The notes under the pieces: model-generated | What the model saw: the letters and a program-made list of their open reading frames with translations, nothing else | Told to the model about the DNA's origin: nothing | Databases searched by the model: none | NCBI GenBank assembly: GCA_945901125.1 | Contig: CAMDKD010000013.1 | Coordinates: 5,826 to 69,825 of the forward strand | Reading direction: 5' to 3' | Length of the DNA: 64,000 bases | DNA from: Bordetella parapertussis | GTDB taxonomy: Bacteria; Pseudomonadota; Gammaproteobacteria; Burkholderiales; Burkholderiaceae_C | Program-made: the position numbers and the translations under genes | Shown here: positions 55,761 through 64,000 of the stretch, in pieces | How the letters are laid out: every line of letters begins with the position of its first letter | Position numbering within the stretch: the first letter of the stretch is position 1

Positions 55761-56369
55761 TTATTTTTTGATTGACTGACCGCGTTGGATCAGTTCAGCA
55801 ATCGCCTGCGGATACATCACATGCTCTTGCGTCAGCACGCGCGCGGCCAAACTGTCCGCGCTGTCATCCGGCAACACCGGCACCACGGCTTGCGCCAGTA
55901 TCGGTCCGTGGTCGAGTTCGGTGGTCACCTGGTGCACGGTGGCACCGGCAAACCGGCAGCCTGCATCGATCGCGCGCTGGTGCGTATGCAGTCCTGGAAA
56001 CGCGGGTAACAGCGAGGGGTGTATGTTCAATAAGCGTCCCTCAAAATGCACCACAAAACCCGGCGTCAGTATGCGCATGAAACCCGCCAACACCACCAGC
56101 GACGGTTCATAACTGTCTATGGTTTGGCGCAGCACATCGTCAAACGCGGTGCGCGGATCGGCTCTGTCGGCAAAAGCGGTGTGGTCCACCACTTGCGTGG
56201 TCAAGCCCATGTCGGCGGCGAGTTGCAAACCGCGCGCATCCGGGCGGTTGCTGATGACGGCAGCAATACGCGCATTCAGCTTTTCTTCCCACTGATGCAA
56301 CACGGCGGCACGGGCAATGGCCAGCATATTGGAGCCGCCGCCGGAAATCAGGATGACGATGTTTTTCAT
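55761..56369 (-). CDS. purN: Phosphoribosylglycinamide formyltransferase
   Basis: 202 residues from ATG 56369 (MKNIVILISGGGSNM); ATGs 3 and 16 codons upstream are also in frame. PurN adds a formyl group from 10-formyl-THF to GAR in purine synthesis. ISGGGSNMLAI binds phosphate, the catalytic Asn and His are in RLLNIHPSLLPAFPGLH near residue 110, and the conserved Asp is in TELDHGPIL near 143. It is convergent with the ATPase gene and divergent from the acyl-CoA dehydrogenase gene. Confidence 0.95.
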   Translation of the reverse strand: MKNIVILISGGGSNMLAIARAAVLHQWEEKLNARIAAVISNRPDARGLQLAADMGLTTQVVDHTAFADRADPRTAFDDVLRQTIDSYEPSLVVLAGFMRILTPGFVVHFEGRLLNIHPSLLPAFPGLHTHQRAIDAGCRFAGATVHQVTTELDHGPILAQAVVPVLPDDSADSLAARVLTQEHVMYPQAIAELIQRGQSIKK

Positions 56370-56486
56370 TCGGGCCATTATGACGACTGCGGCAGCCGGT
56401 GAACGGCTTTCAGGCAAAATCGCACGGTCGTGCTAAAACACGTATTTGCTCAATCACAGTCGCCACAGCGCCCACGGAGAATTCAT

Positions 56487-57665
56487 ATGGATTTGGCATT
56501 CACGCCTGAAGAACAGGCATTTCGCGAAGAAGTGCGCGTCTGGGTGAAAGCCCATTTGCCCGGGGACATTTCCCGCAAAGTGCTGAACGCCCAGCGTCTC
56601 ACACGCGACGATATGCAGGCCTGGGCATTGATTTTGGGTGTCAAAGGCTGGCTGGGTTACGGTTGGCCCAAAGAGTTTGGCGGACCGGGTTGGAACGCGG
56701 TGCAAAAGCATTTGTTTGAAGAAGAATGCGCCTTGGCTGGTGCGCCGCGCGTCATTCCTTTCGGGCCGGTGATGGTGGCACCCGTCATCATGGCCTTTGG
56801 CAACGCCGAACAACAGCAACGTTTTTTGCCCGGCATCGCCAGCGGCAAAGTCTGGTGGAGCCAAGGCTACAGCGAGCCAGGTTCTGGCTCGGATTTGGCG
56901 TCATTGAAAACCCGCGCCGAGCGGGTCGGCGACAAATTCATCGTCAACGGCCAAAAAACCTGGACCACCTTGGGCCAGTTCGGCGAATGGATTTTTTGCC
57001 TGGTGCGCACCAGCACCGAAGGCAAACCGCAAACCGGCATTTCGTTTTTGTTGATTGACATGAAGTCACCCGGCGTCAGCGTGCGCCCGATCAAGCTGCT
57101 TGACGGCGAATGCGAGGTGAATGAAGTCTGGTTTGACAACGTGGAAGTCCCCGCCGAGAACTTGATCGGCCAGGAAAACAAAGGCTGGGATTACGCCAAA
57201 TATTTGCTGGCGCACGAGCGCACCAACATCGCTGACGTCAACCGCGCCAAGCGCGAACTCGAGCGCTTAAAGCGCATCGCCAAAGCAGAAGGTGTGTTTG
57301 ATGACATGCGTTTTCGGGATGAAATTGCCAAGCTCGAAGTCGACGTGATTGCTTTAGAAATGATGGTGTTGCGCGTGCTGAGTGCCGAGAAATCCGGCAA
57401 GCAATCGTTGGACATTGCAGGCTTGTTGAAAATACGCGGCTCGGAAATTCAACAGCGTTACAGCGAACTCATGATGCTGGCCGCCGGGCCTTTCAGCCTG
57501 CCGTTTATTTTCGAAGCCATGGATGCAGGCTGGCAGGGCGACCATGTGGGCGCGGCGCATTGCGCACCGCTGGCCTCCACCTATTTCAATATGCGCAAAA
57601 CCACGATTTACGGCGGCTCCAACGAAGTGCAACGCAACATCGTCGCCAAAACCGTGCTCGGCTGA
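56487..57665 (+). CDS. Acyl-CoA dehydrogenase, large subunit (pimeloyl-CoA dehydrogenase-like)
   Basis: 392 residues from ATG 56487, the start that gives MDLAFTPEEQAFREEVRVW. Flavoprotein oxidising acyl-CoA at the alpha-beta bond. FAD-binding YSEPGSGSDLASLKTRAE is near residues 130-147 and NGQKTWTTLGQFGEW near 155-169. The usual catalytic Glu in YEGTSEIQ is Gly here (IYGGSNEVQRN); Glu244 in LAHERTNIA sits where isovaleryl- and long-chain enzymes have their base. It is followed after 19 bases by a second dehydrogenase gene, as in pimCD pairs. Confidence 0.88.
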   Translation: MDLAFTPEEQAFREEVRVWVKAHLPGDISRKVLNAQRLTRDDMQAWALILGVKGWLGYGWPKEFGGPGWNAVQKHLFEEECALAGAPRVIPFGPVMVAPVIMAFGNAEQQQRFLPGIASGKVWWSQGYSEPGSGSDLASLKTRAERVGDKFIVNGQKTWTTLGQFGEWIFCLVRTSTEGKPQTGISFLLIDMKSPGVSVRPIKLLDGECEVNEVWFDNVEVPAENLIGQENKGWDYAKYLLAHERTNIADVNRAKRELERLKRIAKAEGVFDDMRFRDEIAKLEVDVIALEMMVLRVLSAEKSGKQSLDIAGLLKIRGSEIQQRYSELMMLAAGPFSLPFIFEAMDAGWQGDHVGAAHCAPLASTYFNMRKTTIYGGSNEVQRNIVAKTVLG

Positions 57666-57684
57666 ACACACACCAAGGATTCAC

Positions 57685-58800
57685 ATGGACTTCGATTTTT
57701 CTGACGAACAAGAGCAACTGCGCGACGCGGTCCGCAAATGGGTGGACAAGGCTTACAGCTTTGACGAGCACCGCCGCATCGTGGCGGATGGCGGGTTTTC
57801 CGCTTCTGTCTATCAAGCCTTGGCCGAGCTGGGCCTGACCGGTTTGTATGTGCAAGACGCCTACGGCGGCATGGCCATGGGCCCGGTCGAAGGCATGGTG
57901 GTGATGGAAGAGCTGGGGCGCGGCATGTTGCTGGAGCCGCTGGCGCACGCCTGGATCAGCAGCGCGGTATTGCAAGGTTTTGCGCCGGAAGCATTGAAGC
58001 AGGCTTGGCTGCCGCGCATTGCCTCCGGTGAAGCCCTGGTGGTGCTGGCGCAGCAGGAACGCGGACTGCGCTACCACTTGGAACACAGCCACACCACCGC
58101 CAGTGAGGACAACGGCGTGTGGCATGTCAGCGGCCACAAAAGCCTGGTTGCCGCCGGTGACCAGGCCCATGCGTTTCTGGTGCCGGCCATGTACCAGGGG
58201 CAGCTCGCCATGTTTTTGGTGGCGCGCAGCAATGCCACCGACACCAGCCGCAGTTACCACGCACAGGACGGCAGCCGCATGAGCGAGTTGGTGCTGAACA
58301 ACGCCCCGGCTGAATTGCTTTCGCTGCACGGGCTGGCCGCTTCGCAACTCGGTGTGGATGTGGGCATTGCCGCGCTGTGCGCCGAGGCGGTTGGCTTGAT
58401 GGAAAAAACCTTAGGCCTTACCGCCGAGTACATGAACACCCGCAAGCAGTTCGGTGTGCCCATTGCCGCGTTTCAAGCGCTGCAACACCGCGCCGCCGAT
58501 ATGAAAATGCAGCTAGAGCTGGGCCGCTCCATGAGCTATTACGCCACGCTCAAACTCAATGCCGCGGCAGACGAACGCAGCTTGGCCATGTCACGCGCCA
58601 AGTTGCAAATGGGTCGATCCACCCGCCATGTCGGCCAGGAAGCGGTGCAATTGCACGGTGGCATAGGCGTGACCGATGAATACATCGTCAGCCATTGTTT
58701 CAAGCGCTTGACGCAAATGGAAATGACGTTTGGCGACAGCTTGCACCACTTGGGTCAGGTGTCGGCGCATATGCATGAGACGGCGGGGGTGTTTGCCTGA
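57685..58800 (+). CDS. Acyl-CoA dehydrogenase, small subunit (pimeloyl-CoA dehydrogenase-like)
   Basis: 371 residues from ATG 57685. Acyl-CoA dehydrogenase fold with a short N-terminus (DFSDEQEQLRDAVRKWVDKA), MEELGRGMLLEPLA, the helix MNTRKQFGVPIAAFQALQHR near 255-274, and QEAVQLHGGIGVTDEY near 320. There is no clear catalytic Glu, so it probably works as the partner of the upstream subunit. Longer in-frame codons upstream lie over the first gene and are not used. A strong terminator follows. Confidence 0.87.
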   Translation: MDFDFSDEQEQLRDAVRKWVDKAYSFDEHRRIVADGGFSASVYQALAELGLTGLYVQDAYGGMAMGPVEGMVVMEELGRGMLLEPLAHAWISSAVLQGFAPEALKQAWLPRIASGEALVVLAQQERGLRYHLEHSHTTASEDNGVWHVSGHKSLVAAGDQAHAFLVPAMYQGQLAMFLVARSNATDTSRSYHAQDGSRMSELVLNNAPAELLSLHGLAASQLGVDVGIAALCAEAVGLMEKTLGLTAEYMNTRKQFGVPIAAFQALQHRAADMKMQLELGRSMSYYATLKLNAAADERSLAMSRAKLQMGRSTRHVGQEAVQLHGGIGVTDEYIVSHCFKRLTQMEMTFGDSLHHLGQVSAHMHETAGVFA

Positions 58801-58883
58801 AATTAAATGGACCGATATTTAAGCCGGTTCAGGCTATAAGCTTTTTGTCATTGAATAAGTCAGTGCAAGTTTTGTGCGACTCG

Positions 58884-58922
58884 AAAAAAAAGCCAAATCC
58901 CTTGAAGGGATTTGGCTTTTTT
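58884..58922. terminator. Bidirectional terminator between dehydrogenase and lipoprotein genes
   Basis: AGCCAAATCCC and GGGATTTGGCT form an 11-base stem around a TTGA loop, with an A run before and a T run after. It separates the converging dehydrogenase (plus) and lipoprotein (minus) genes. The rest of the 203-base gap holds no gene I can support. Confidence 0.93.
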
Positions 58923-59003
58923 AGATTTAAATATAAACACTATCAGTGCCGAACAAACGATGCCTTGAGTTTGATGGCTTTGTTAGCTTTATATGATGAG
59001 TTG

Positions 59004-60815
59004 TCAAGGAACCTTCAGATAAACAATACCCCGGCCTTTAGCGTCTGACGAGATAAGGCCTGCCGTCATGATGATCGAATTTTTGAAAAAAGCATCACAA
59101 GTCATTCGGCTTTGAAAGAAACTATTTTCAACTATTGAGCAAGAATCTTTGGTGTTCTTAGGAGTGATTTGTTTTGCAGAGAATTCGTCTGCCAAGTAGG
59201 GGATTGTGAAAAAATCTGGATAACTGGGATGTTTTAAAGCAGCAAAAACACTTAGTATCCCGTCCCCGGTGAAAGTAACGCTGCGGGTTGTCAAGCCTTT
59301 GCCTATTCCCCAATTTTTTTCTTTCATGAATTCTTTGACTTCTGTTTCTGAAGAAAATAAAAGAGGAAATGTTGGCGGTTCCCATGTTCTTGAAGCTGGC
59401 GTTTTGGAATTGGAATAGGCAGTGATACGGATTTTTAATTTTCCGGTTTGGTTGGCATCGTTCAATTTTTTGGCGGCTTCATTACTGAAAGTAGGAAGAA
59501 GGTCATTTCTGAAAGACGAATTGTTTTCAAACAAACTTAACTCACCAGCTCGTATTGTTAAGCTATCTGTGTAATTCTCACCGTCATAACTGATTTCTAT
59601 CAAAGCTCTTTCATAGACTTTTTCGGTGCATCCGTTACACGCAGTGCCTGGAAAAGTAATGGCCACAGCGTTCTTCAAATACCCATTCTTGAATGGGCCT
59701 GTACCACTGGCACTTTCTCCATACATAAACACTGGTGTGGATCTGTAAACAAAGGGTGCTTGGTCGCCATAGAGCTTCCAATTTCCTGAGCTGTCTTGTT
59801 TAACCCCCATGTCTATATTCATCAAGGCTATTTCGCTTGACTTGATTTTGAGTTGCAGTCCTACGTAACAAACTTTGGCAGCTTGGTCACATTTTTTGAT
59901 TTTGTATTTGCTGTCAATGGTGAAATTGCTGCTGCTGCTTGTTGTATTTGTTGTTGATGGGGTAGTAAAGTCTTTTTGAGTACTTCCTTGAAATAAAAAA
60001 TTTTCATCATAATCACTAGAAGCAAGTTTGGTTCCACCCTCAAGATCAGCAATCAATTTATCTATCAAGGTGTTGATACCTGTCGTGCTTAAGGGTGTAG
60101 CGCCGCCGACAGTGACGGTGATTTTTGAAACTGTTTCGCTGGAATTACTAATGGATACTGGCGTGGCGTTAACTGATTTTTTATCGTTGAGTTTGATCAC
60201 ACCTTCCTCATCCGCAGAAAATCCTACTAAATCAAGCAATTTATCAACCCCTTCATTATTAGCCGCAAATTTGCTGGTCATCAAATCCACTACTTCGGTA
60301 TCCAAACCCAAGGCTAGCAAAGTGTCTTGCAAAGCGGCCATCAACTTGGCCTTGGCGGCAGCCAAATCGGCCGATTTAGCCTCCTTAAATCCGGAATTAT
60401 TAAAAGCTGAAACAGGTGCTCCGCCCAAAGTTTGAGCCGTCAGCACTTCAGTGGCCGGTGTCACATTCAAATTGATGTTGCCAGTGGACTGCACGCTGGT
60501 CAGCAGGCTGTGCAGGGTGTAGGACTGTTTGTTGACAGTGCCACTAGCCCGCAACATGATGGGTGGTGTGAAACCGCCGACATTGCTGAAACTGAAATTG
60601 CCATCTTTGTCTGTAGTGGCGGTGGCTGTTTTGCCGTTGCTGTCTTTGAGGGTGACAGTGGCCTTGGCCATGGCTGCACCGATGGCGGCGATACCAGACA
60701 AGGACGGTGGGGGCGGTGGTGTCGAGGCGTTGCCGCCACCGCCACCACCGCCACAGGCGATCAATAAAGCTGCCATGGCTGACAGCAGGCCGGATTGAAT
60801 CAAACGTATAGACAT
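59004..60815 (-). CDS. Large surface lipoprotein with carboxypeptidase-regulatory-like domain
   Basis: 603 residues, with AGGAGA 5 bases before the ATG. Signal peptide and lipobox (LLIAC), then seven Gly and a Pro-rich linker. Next is a carboxypeptidase-regulatory-like beta domain (ATVTLKDSNGKTATATTDKD, residues 51-70) followed by DGNFSFSNVGGF. The remaining body is not recognised; it is rich in Ser, Thr, Asn and Lys and has paired Cys in CDQAAKVC, in ACNGC, and at DSC and MTC. Composition is more AT-rich than neighbours. Probably an outer-membrane lipoprotein. Confidence 0.8.
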   Translation of the reverse strand: MSIRLIQSGLLSAMAALLIACGGGGGGGNASTPPPPPSLSGIAAIGAAMAKATVTLKDSNGKTATATTDKDGNFSFSNVGGFTPPIMLRASGTVNKQSYTLHSLLTSVQSTGNINLNVTPATEVLTAQTLGGAPVSAFNNSGFKEAKSADLAAAKAKLMAALQDTLLALGLDTEVVDLMTSKFAANNEGVDKLLDLVGFSADEEGVIKLNDKKSVNATPVSISNSSETVSKITVTVGGATPLSTTGINTLIDKLIADLEGGTKLASSDYDENFLFQGSTQKDFTTPSTTNTTSSSSNFTIDSKYKIKKCDQAAKVCYVGLQLKIKSSEIALMNIDMGVKQDSSGNWKLYGDQAPFVYRSTPVFMYGESASGTGPFKNGYLKNAVAITFPGTACNGCTEKVYERALIEISYDGENYTDSLTIRAGELSLFENNSSFRNDLLPTFSNEAAKKLNDANQTGKLKIRITAYSNSKTPASRTWEPPTFPLLFSSETEVKEFMKEKNWGIGKGLTTRSVTFTGDGILSVFAALKHPSYPDFFTIPYLADEFSAKQITPKNTKDSCSIVENSFFQSRMTCDAFFKNSIIMTAGLISSDAKGRGIVYLKVP

Positions 60816-60996
60816 GGCGCTCTCCTGAATGAAATAGGAGCTAAATTTAACCTTATAGAGTTAAATTAAACAATTAATCTGTTTTAAATAATTAAATTTA
60901 GTTAAAAAACAACGTCATTATTGTTGAGGTCCAGGCATTCAATGACGGCTTCTCGGGTTTTCCTGTGCCAAAACCCATAGGTGGGACAATAGGCGC

Positions 60997-62316
60997 ATGC
61001 ACCCAAAAGCCCTGCTCGACGCCTGTACCGAACTCACCCGCCTCTTGTTACGTTTTGAACACCCCGCCGACAGCGTGGTGTCCAAGTATTTTCGAGACCA
61101 ACGCAAGACCATGGACCTGGGCCCGCGCGAGCGCAGCGTGCTGGCCGAAACTGTTTACAACGTGCTGAGGCAAAAGCTGCGGTTTGAACATTTAGCCAAA
61201 TCCGGCAGCGGCGTGCGCGAGCGTCGCCTGGCCATTCTGGGCTGGGCCGCGCACTTAGACGCGCAAGCGCGGCAACAGCAAGCACCGGCCCAACGCGGCG
61301 ACCGTGGCTTCATGAAAGCCGCCATGAGCGAGATGGAGTTCAAGTGGTTGAGCGATTGCGACTCTGCCACCGAAGACGATTTCCTCGCCCCGCACAAACA
61401 CAATCTGCCGCCATGGCTGGCCGAAGCCCTGGAAGCACAACTCGGCGACAACTTCTGGCCACTGGTCGACAGCTTGCAGCAAACCGCCGGACTCGATGTA
61501 CGGGTCAACACTTTGCTGGCCAAGCGCCCCGACGTGCTGGCGCTGCTCAAAGCCAGCGGTATTCAGGCCTATGACACACCGTTTTCCCCCTGGGGCTTGC
61601 GCATGCCAGCCAAGCCAAACTTGAGCAAACTGGCTTTGTTCGAGCAAGGCCATATCGAAGTACAGGACGAGGGCTCGCAACTGCTGGCGCTGCTGGTGGA
61701 CGCCAAGCGCGGCGAAATGGTGGCTGACTTTTGTGCCGGTGCCGGTGGCAAAACCCTGGCGCTGGGCGCGAGCATGCGCAACACCGGTCGCTTGTACGCG
61801 TTTGACACGTCGGCACACCGCCTGGACGCGCTCAAACCGCGACTGGCGCGCAGCGGTTTGTCGAACATCCACCCGGTGGCGATTGCGCACGAGCGCGACG
61901 ACCGCATCAAGCGCTTGCGCGGCAAGATGGACCGGGTGTTGGTGGATGCGCCTTGCACAGGCCTGGGCACCTTGCGCCGTAACCCGGATTTGAAATGGCG
62001 GCAAACCCCCGAAGCCGTGACTGAGTTGTCGGTCAAACAAACCGCCATCCTGGCCGCAGCCGCGCGCTTGCTCAAGCCCGGCGGCCGGCTGGTCTATGCC
62101 ACTTGCAGTTTGCTGCGCGAAGAAAACGAAATGATTGCCGAGGCTTTCAGCGCGGCGCACCCGCAGTTCAAGCCGCTACCGGTCAGCGAACTGCTGGCGA
62201 CCGATGGCGTGGCGCAACCCGACACTTTGTGCACCCCTGACGGTTTGTATTTGCGTTTGTGGCCGCACCTGCACGCCACAGATGGTTTCTTCGCCGCGGC
62301 ATGGGCTTTGTCATGA
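60997..62316 (+). CDS. RsmB/NOP-family RNA cytosine-5 methyltransferase
   Basis: 439 residues. The N-terminal part resembles the NusB-like domain (LGPRERSVLAETVYNVLRQK near residues 42-61). The SAM-binding MVADFCAGAGGKTLALG is near residue 240, the catalytic Cys pair is in VDAPCTGLGTLRRNPD near 314 and YATCSLLREENE near 365. These enzymes methylate cytosine C5 in rRNA or tRNA; which position is not clear, since true RsmB is only one member of the family. The 181 bases upstream, next to the divergent lipoprotein, are AT-rich and without a gene. Confidence 0.9.
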   Translation: MHPKALLDACTELTRLLLRFEHPADSVVSKYFRDQRKTMDLGPRERSVLAETVYNVLRQKLRFEHLAKSGSGVRERRLAILGWAAHLDAQARQQQAPAQRGDRGFMKAAMSEMEFKWLSDCDSATEDDFLAPHKHNLPPWLAEALEAQLGDNFWPLVDSLQQTAGLDVRVNTLLAKRPDVLALLKASGIQAYDTPFSPWGLRMPAKPNLSKLALFEQGHIEVQDEGSQLLALLVDAKRGEMVADFCAGAGGKTLALGASMRNTGRLYAFDTSAHRLDALKPRLARSGLSNIHPVAIAHERDDRIKRLRGKMDRVLVDAPCTGLGTLRRNPDLKWRQTPEAVTELSVKQTAILAAAARLLKPGGRLVYATCSLLREENEMIAEAFSAAHPQFKPLPVSELLATDGVAQPDTLCTPDGLYLRLWPHLHATDGFFAAAWALS

Positions 62317-62359
62317 GCCCGTTTTAAAATCAAATCACTTTGAATTTCTAAGGACGCAT

Positions 62360-63571
62360 ATGCTGTTACCTGCATGGCCGTGGTTGGATGCGGTGCTCAA
62401 TTGGCTGGCCTATGGCACCTGGCATTTGAGTGCCTGGCAATTGGTGGCGTTCACGCTGTTGATGACGCACATCACCATTGCCTCGGTGACGATTTACCTG
62501 CACCGCCATCAGGCGCACCGTTCGCTCGATTTGCACTGGCTGCCTGCACATTTTTTCCGGCTCTGGCTGTGGCTGACCACCGGCATGACGACCAAGGCCT
62601 GGGCGGCGATTCACCGCAAACACCACGCCAAATGCGAAACCGAAGACGATCCGCACAGCCCGCAGGTCATGGGCATCAACACCGTGTTTTGGCAGGGCGC
62701 AGAGCTGTACCGTCGTGAAGCTGGCAACGCAGAAACCTTGCGCAAATACGGCCACGGCACCCCGAATGACTGGCTGGAAAACCATGTGTACGCGTATTTC
62801 CCATGGCAAGGTGTGGGCGTCATGCTGGTCATCGATCTGGCCTTGTTCGGCGCCATCGGTTTGACCGTCTGGGCGGTGCAAATGCTGTGGATTCCGGTGA
62901 CCGCTGCCGGCGTCATCAACGGCATTGGTCACTACTGGGGCTACCGCAATTTCGAAGCGCCGGACGCCAGCACCAATATCTCGCCCTGGGGCATCATCAT
63001 CGGCGGCGAAGAGCTGCACAACAACCACCACACGTATCCCACGTCGGCCAAGTTGTCGGTCAAGCCTTACGAGTTTGACATCGGCTGGTTGTACATACGC
63101 ATCCTGGAAACCATAGGCTTGGCCACGGTCAAAAAGACGCCGCCCAAACTGCATTACGCCGAAGTGCAAGCCGTGGCGAATGAACAAACCTTGGAAGCGC
63201 TGATCACCAACCGTTACGAAGTCATGGCCGGCTTTGCGCGCCAGTTGCAAACCGCGTTAAAGCAGGAAATCGCGGCTTTGCCCAAACTGCCGGCCGACGC
63301 GGTATTGAGTGCAGCCAAGCGCTGGATGCACCGCGACGAGGTGCAGGTGCCGGTGCAATTTCATGCGCTGCTCAAACAAGCGCGGGACGCTTTGCCGAAT
63401 GTCGACACCATGGTGCGCATGCGCGAAGAACTGCGTCAGTTGTGGCTGAACACGAACGCCAGCCGGGCGCAGCTGGCGCTGGATTTGCAGCAATGGTGTT
63501 TGCGCGCCGAGCAAAGCGGCGTGGTGGCTTTGCGCGATTTTTCTATGCAATTGCGCGCTGCGCGGGTTTGA
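62360..63571 (+). CDS. Membrane fatty acid (acyl-CoA type) desaturase
   Basis: 403 residues from ATG 62360; the longer in-frame region to 62135 lies over the methyltransferase gene. Three His boxes bind the di-iron centre: HRHQAHR (residues 48-54), HRKHH (85-89) and HNNHH near 218. Membrane segments around 20-75 and 150-180 match the delta-9 type enzymes. It probably inserts a double bond into membrane acyl chains to adjust fluidity. The last roughly 120 residues are a charged helical extension beyond the usual desaturase core. A terminator follows. Confidence 0.93.
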   Translation: MLLPAWPWLDAVLNWLAYGTWHLSAWQLVAFTLLMTHITIASVTIYLHRHQAHRSLDLHWLPAHFFRLWLWLTTGMTTKAWAAIHRKHHAKCETEDDPHSPQVMGINTVFWQGAELYRREAGNAETLRKYGHGTPNDWLENHVYAYFPWQGVGVMLVIDLALFGAIGLTVWAVQMLWIPVTAAGVINGIGHYWGYRNFEAPDASTNISPWGIIIGGEELHNNHHTYPTSAKLSVKPYEFDIGWLYIRILETIGLATVKKTPPKLHYAEVQAVANEQTLEALITNRYEVMAGFARQLQTALKQEIAALPKLPADAVLSAAKRWMHRDEVQVPVQFHALLKQARDALPNVDTMVRMREELRQLWLNTNASRAQLALDLQQWCLRAEQSGVVALRDFSMQLRAARV

Positions 63572-63611
63572 GCCGTCAAGCCTGCCGTCAAGTTGAAGCC
63601 AAACCGCAGGA

Positions 63612-63643
63612 CGAAAAAAAACCGCCGTGAGGCGGTTTTTTTT
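63612..63643. terminator. Bidirectional terminator between desaturase and rpmG
   Basis: The stem ACCGCC, loop GTGA, GGCGGT is flanked by a run of A before and eight T after. It serves both the desaturase gene (plus) and the rpmB-rpmG operon (minus), which converge here. Confidence 0.93.
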
Positions 63644-63658
63644 CGGGTACCGGAAAAC

Positions 63659-63829
63659 TCACTTGAGTTTGATTTCCTTGTACTCGACGTGCTTGCGTGC
63701 CTTAGGGTCGAACTTCATGATCGACATTTTTTCGGGCATGGTTTTTTTGTTTTTGCGGGTCGTGTAGAAATGACCGGTGCCGGCAGTTGATTCCAGCTTG
63801 ATTTTTTCGCGTCCGCCTTTGGAAGCCAT
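63659..63829 (-). CDS. rpmG: 50S ribosomal protein L33
   Basis: 56 residues, standard L33 length: MASKGGREKIKLESTAGTGH at the start and MKFDPKARKHVEYKEIKLK at the end. It is a small basic protein of the large ribosomal subunit. The Cys pairs of zinc-binding L33 forms are absent, so this is the zinc-free type. It lies 30 bases downstream of rpmB in the usual rpmB-rpmG order and before a strong terminator. Confidence 0.97.
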   Translation of the reverse strand: MASKGGREKIKLESTAGTGHFYTTRKNKKTMPEKMSIMKFDPKARKHVEYKEIKLK

Positions 63830-63859
63830 GATGAAGTCCTTTCGAAGTCGGTAAAAAAA

Positions 63860-64000
63860 TTAAGCTTGACCGCGAGCGCGCATGTCTGCGAGCACGACGT
63901 CAATGCCTTTTTTGTCGATCAAGCGCAATGCAGCGCTGGAAACGCGCAAACGCACCCAACGGTTCTCAGTTTCCACCCAGAAACGGCGGTACTGTAAATT
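63860..64000 (-). CDS. rpmB: 50S ribosomal protein L28, C-terminal part (partial)
   Basis: The minus-strand frame is open to the end of the window; the visible 46 residues include NLQYRRFWVETENRWVRLRV, then SSAALRLIDKKGIDVVLADM, which is the C-terminal half of L28. L28 is a small large-subunit protein. The first half lies beyond the window. It is followed by rpmG on the same strand. Confidence 0.96.
   Translation of the reverse strand, partial: NLQYRRFWVETENRWVRLRVSSAALRLIDKKGIDVVLADMRARGQA

Noticed and set aside
1..64000. CRISPR arrays, tRNA or rRNA genes, insertion sequences
   Set aside because: I looked for evenly spaced direct repeats, cloverleaf-like sequence, rRNA cores and transposase genes, and saw none. 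A structured RNA or tRNA search program would be needed to be certain.

Overview
The window is chromosomal DNA of a betaproteobacterium, most likely a member of the Burkholderiales close to the Comamonadaceae. This rests on gene content and order: an mlaFEDACB cluster with mlaA inside it, followed by an ABC exporter pair, a BolA protein, murA and a short-form hisG; System I cytochrome c maturation genes; ribF-ileS-lspA; rpmB-rpmG; and orphan tctBA genes. Genes are densely packed, many with 4-base ATGA stop/start overlaps, and most of the sequence is moderately GC-rich. No gap exceeds 300 bases. I saw no rRNA, tRNA, CRISPR array or insertion sequence.

Region by region. 1-1.8 kb: end of gltB and complete gltD (glutamate synthase). 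1.9-11.2 kb: mlaFEDACB (outer-membrane lipid asymmetry), a YadGH-like ABC exporter, a BolA-like protein, murA, hisG and hisD; the rest of the his pathway is not here. 11.3-19.4 kb: a small membrane protein, an acyltransferase-like gene coupled to ccmA, then ccmABCDEFGHI, closed by a strong terminator. 19.5-26.3 kb, minus strand: a LuxR-type response regulator, trpS, a site-2 protease homologue, a YciO-like protein, a PHP phosphoesterase, recJ and an RpfE/ApgM-like gene. 26.3-30.8 kb: lolC/E-type permease and lolD, a three-gene lipoprotein cluster (CsgG-like, DUF4810, DUF799) and tatD.

30.8-36.1 kb is the accessory part. It holds two tandem but different HipB-HipA toxin-antitoxin modules, each preceded by its own repeat or palindrome, and then an AT-rich patch with a PD-(D/E)XK-like protein and two unrecognised proteins. 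This is the best candidate for an undescribed system, although nothing in the sequence proves that the parts work together. 36.1-46.5 kb returns to metabolic and transport genes: a SpeE-like protein, tctBA, DUF3422, a gamma-glutamyltransferase, two DMT transporters, an atypical SDR, a molybdopterin-binding-fold protein followed by a deleted histidine kinase, and a quinone oxidoreductase. 46.6-54.4 kb: a GT39-like membrane glycosyltransferase, a HicAB module, lspA-ileS-ribF, an HNH nuclease and a DUF1653 protein. 54.5-64 kb: a stand-alone P-loop ATPase, purN, two acyl-CoA dehydrogenase subunits, a large low-GC lipoprotein, an RsmB-family methyltransferase, a fatty-acid desaturase, and rpmG with partial rpmB.

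Much of the window serves the cell envelope: Mla phospholipid transport, the Lol lipoprotein export pair, signal peptidase II, MurA, and several lipoproteins and membrane enzymes. The rest is respiratory cytochrome c assembly, housekeeping enzymes and a few stress or defence modules.
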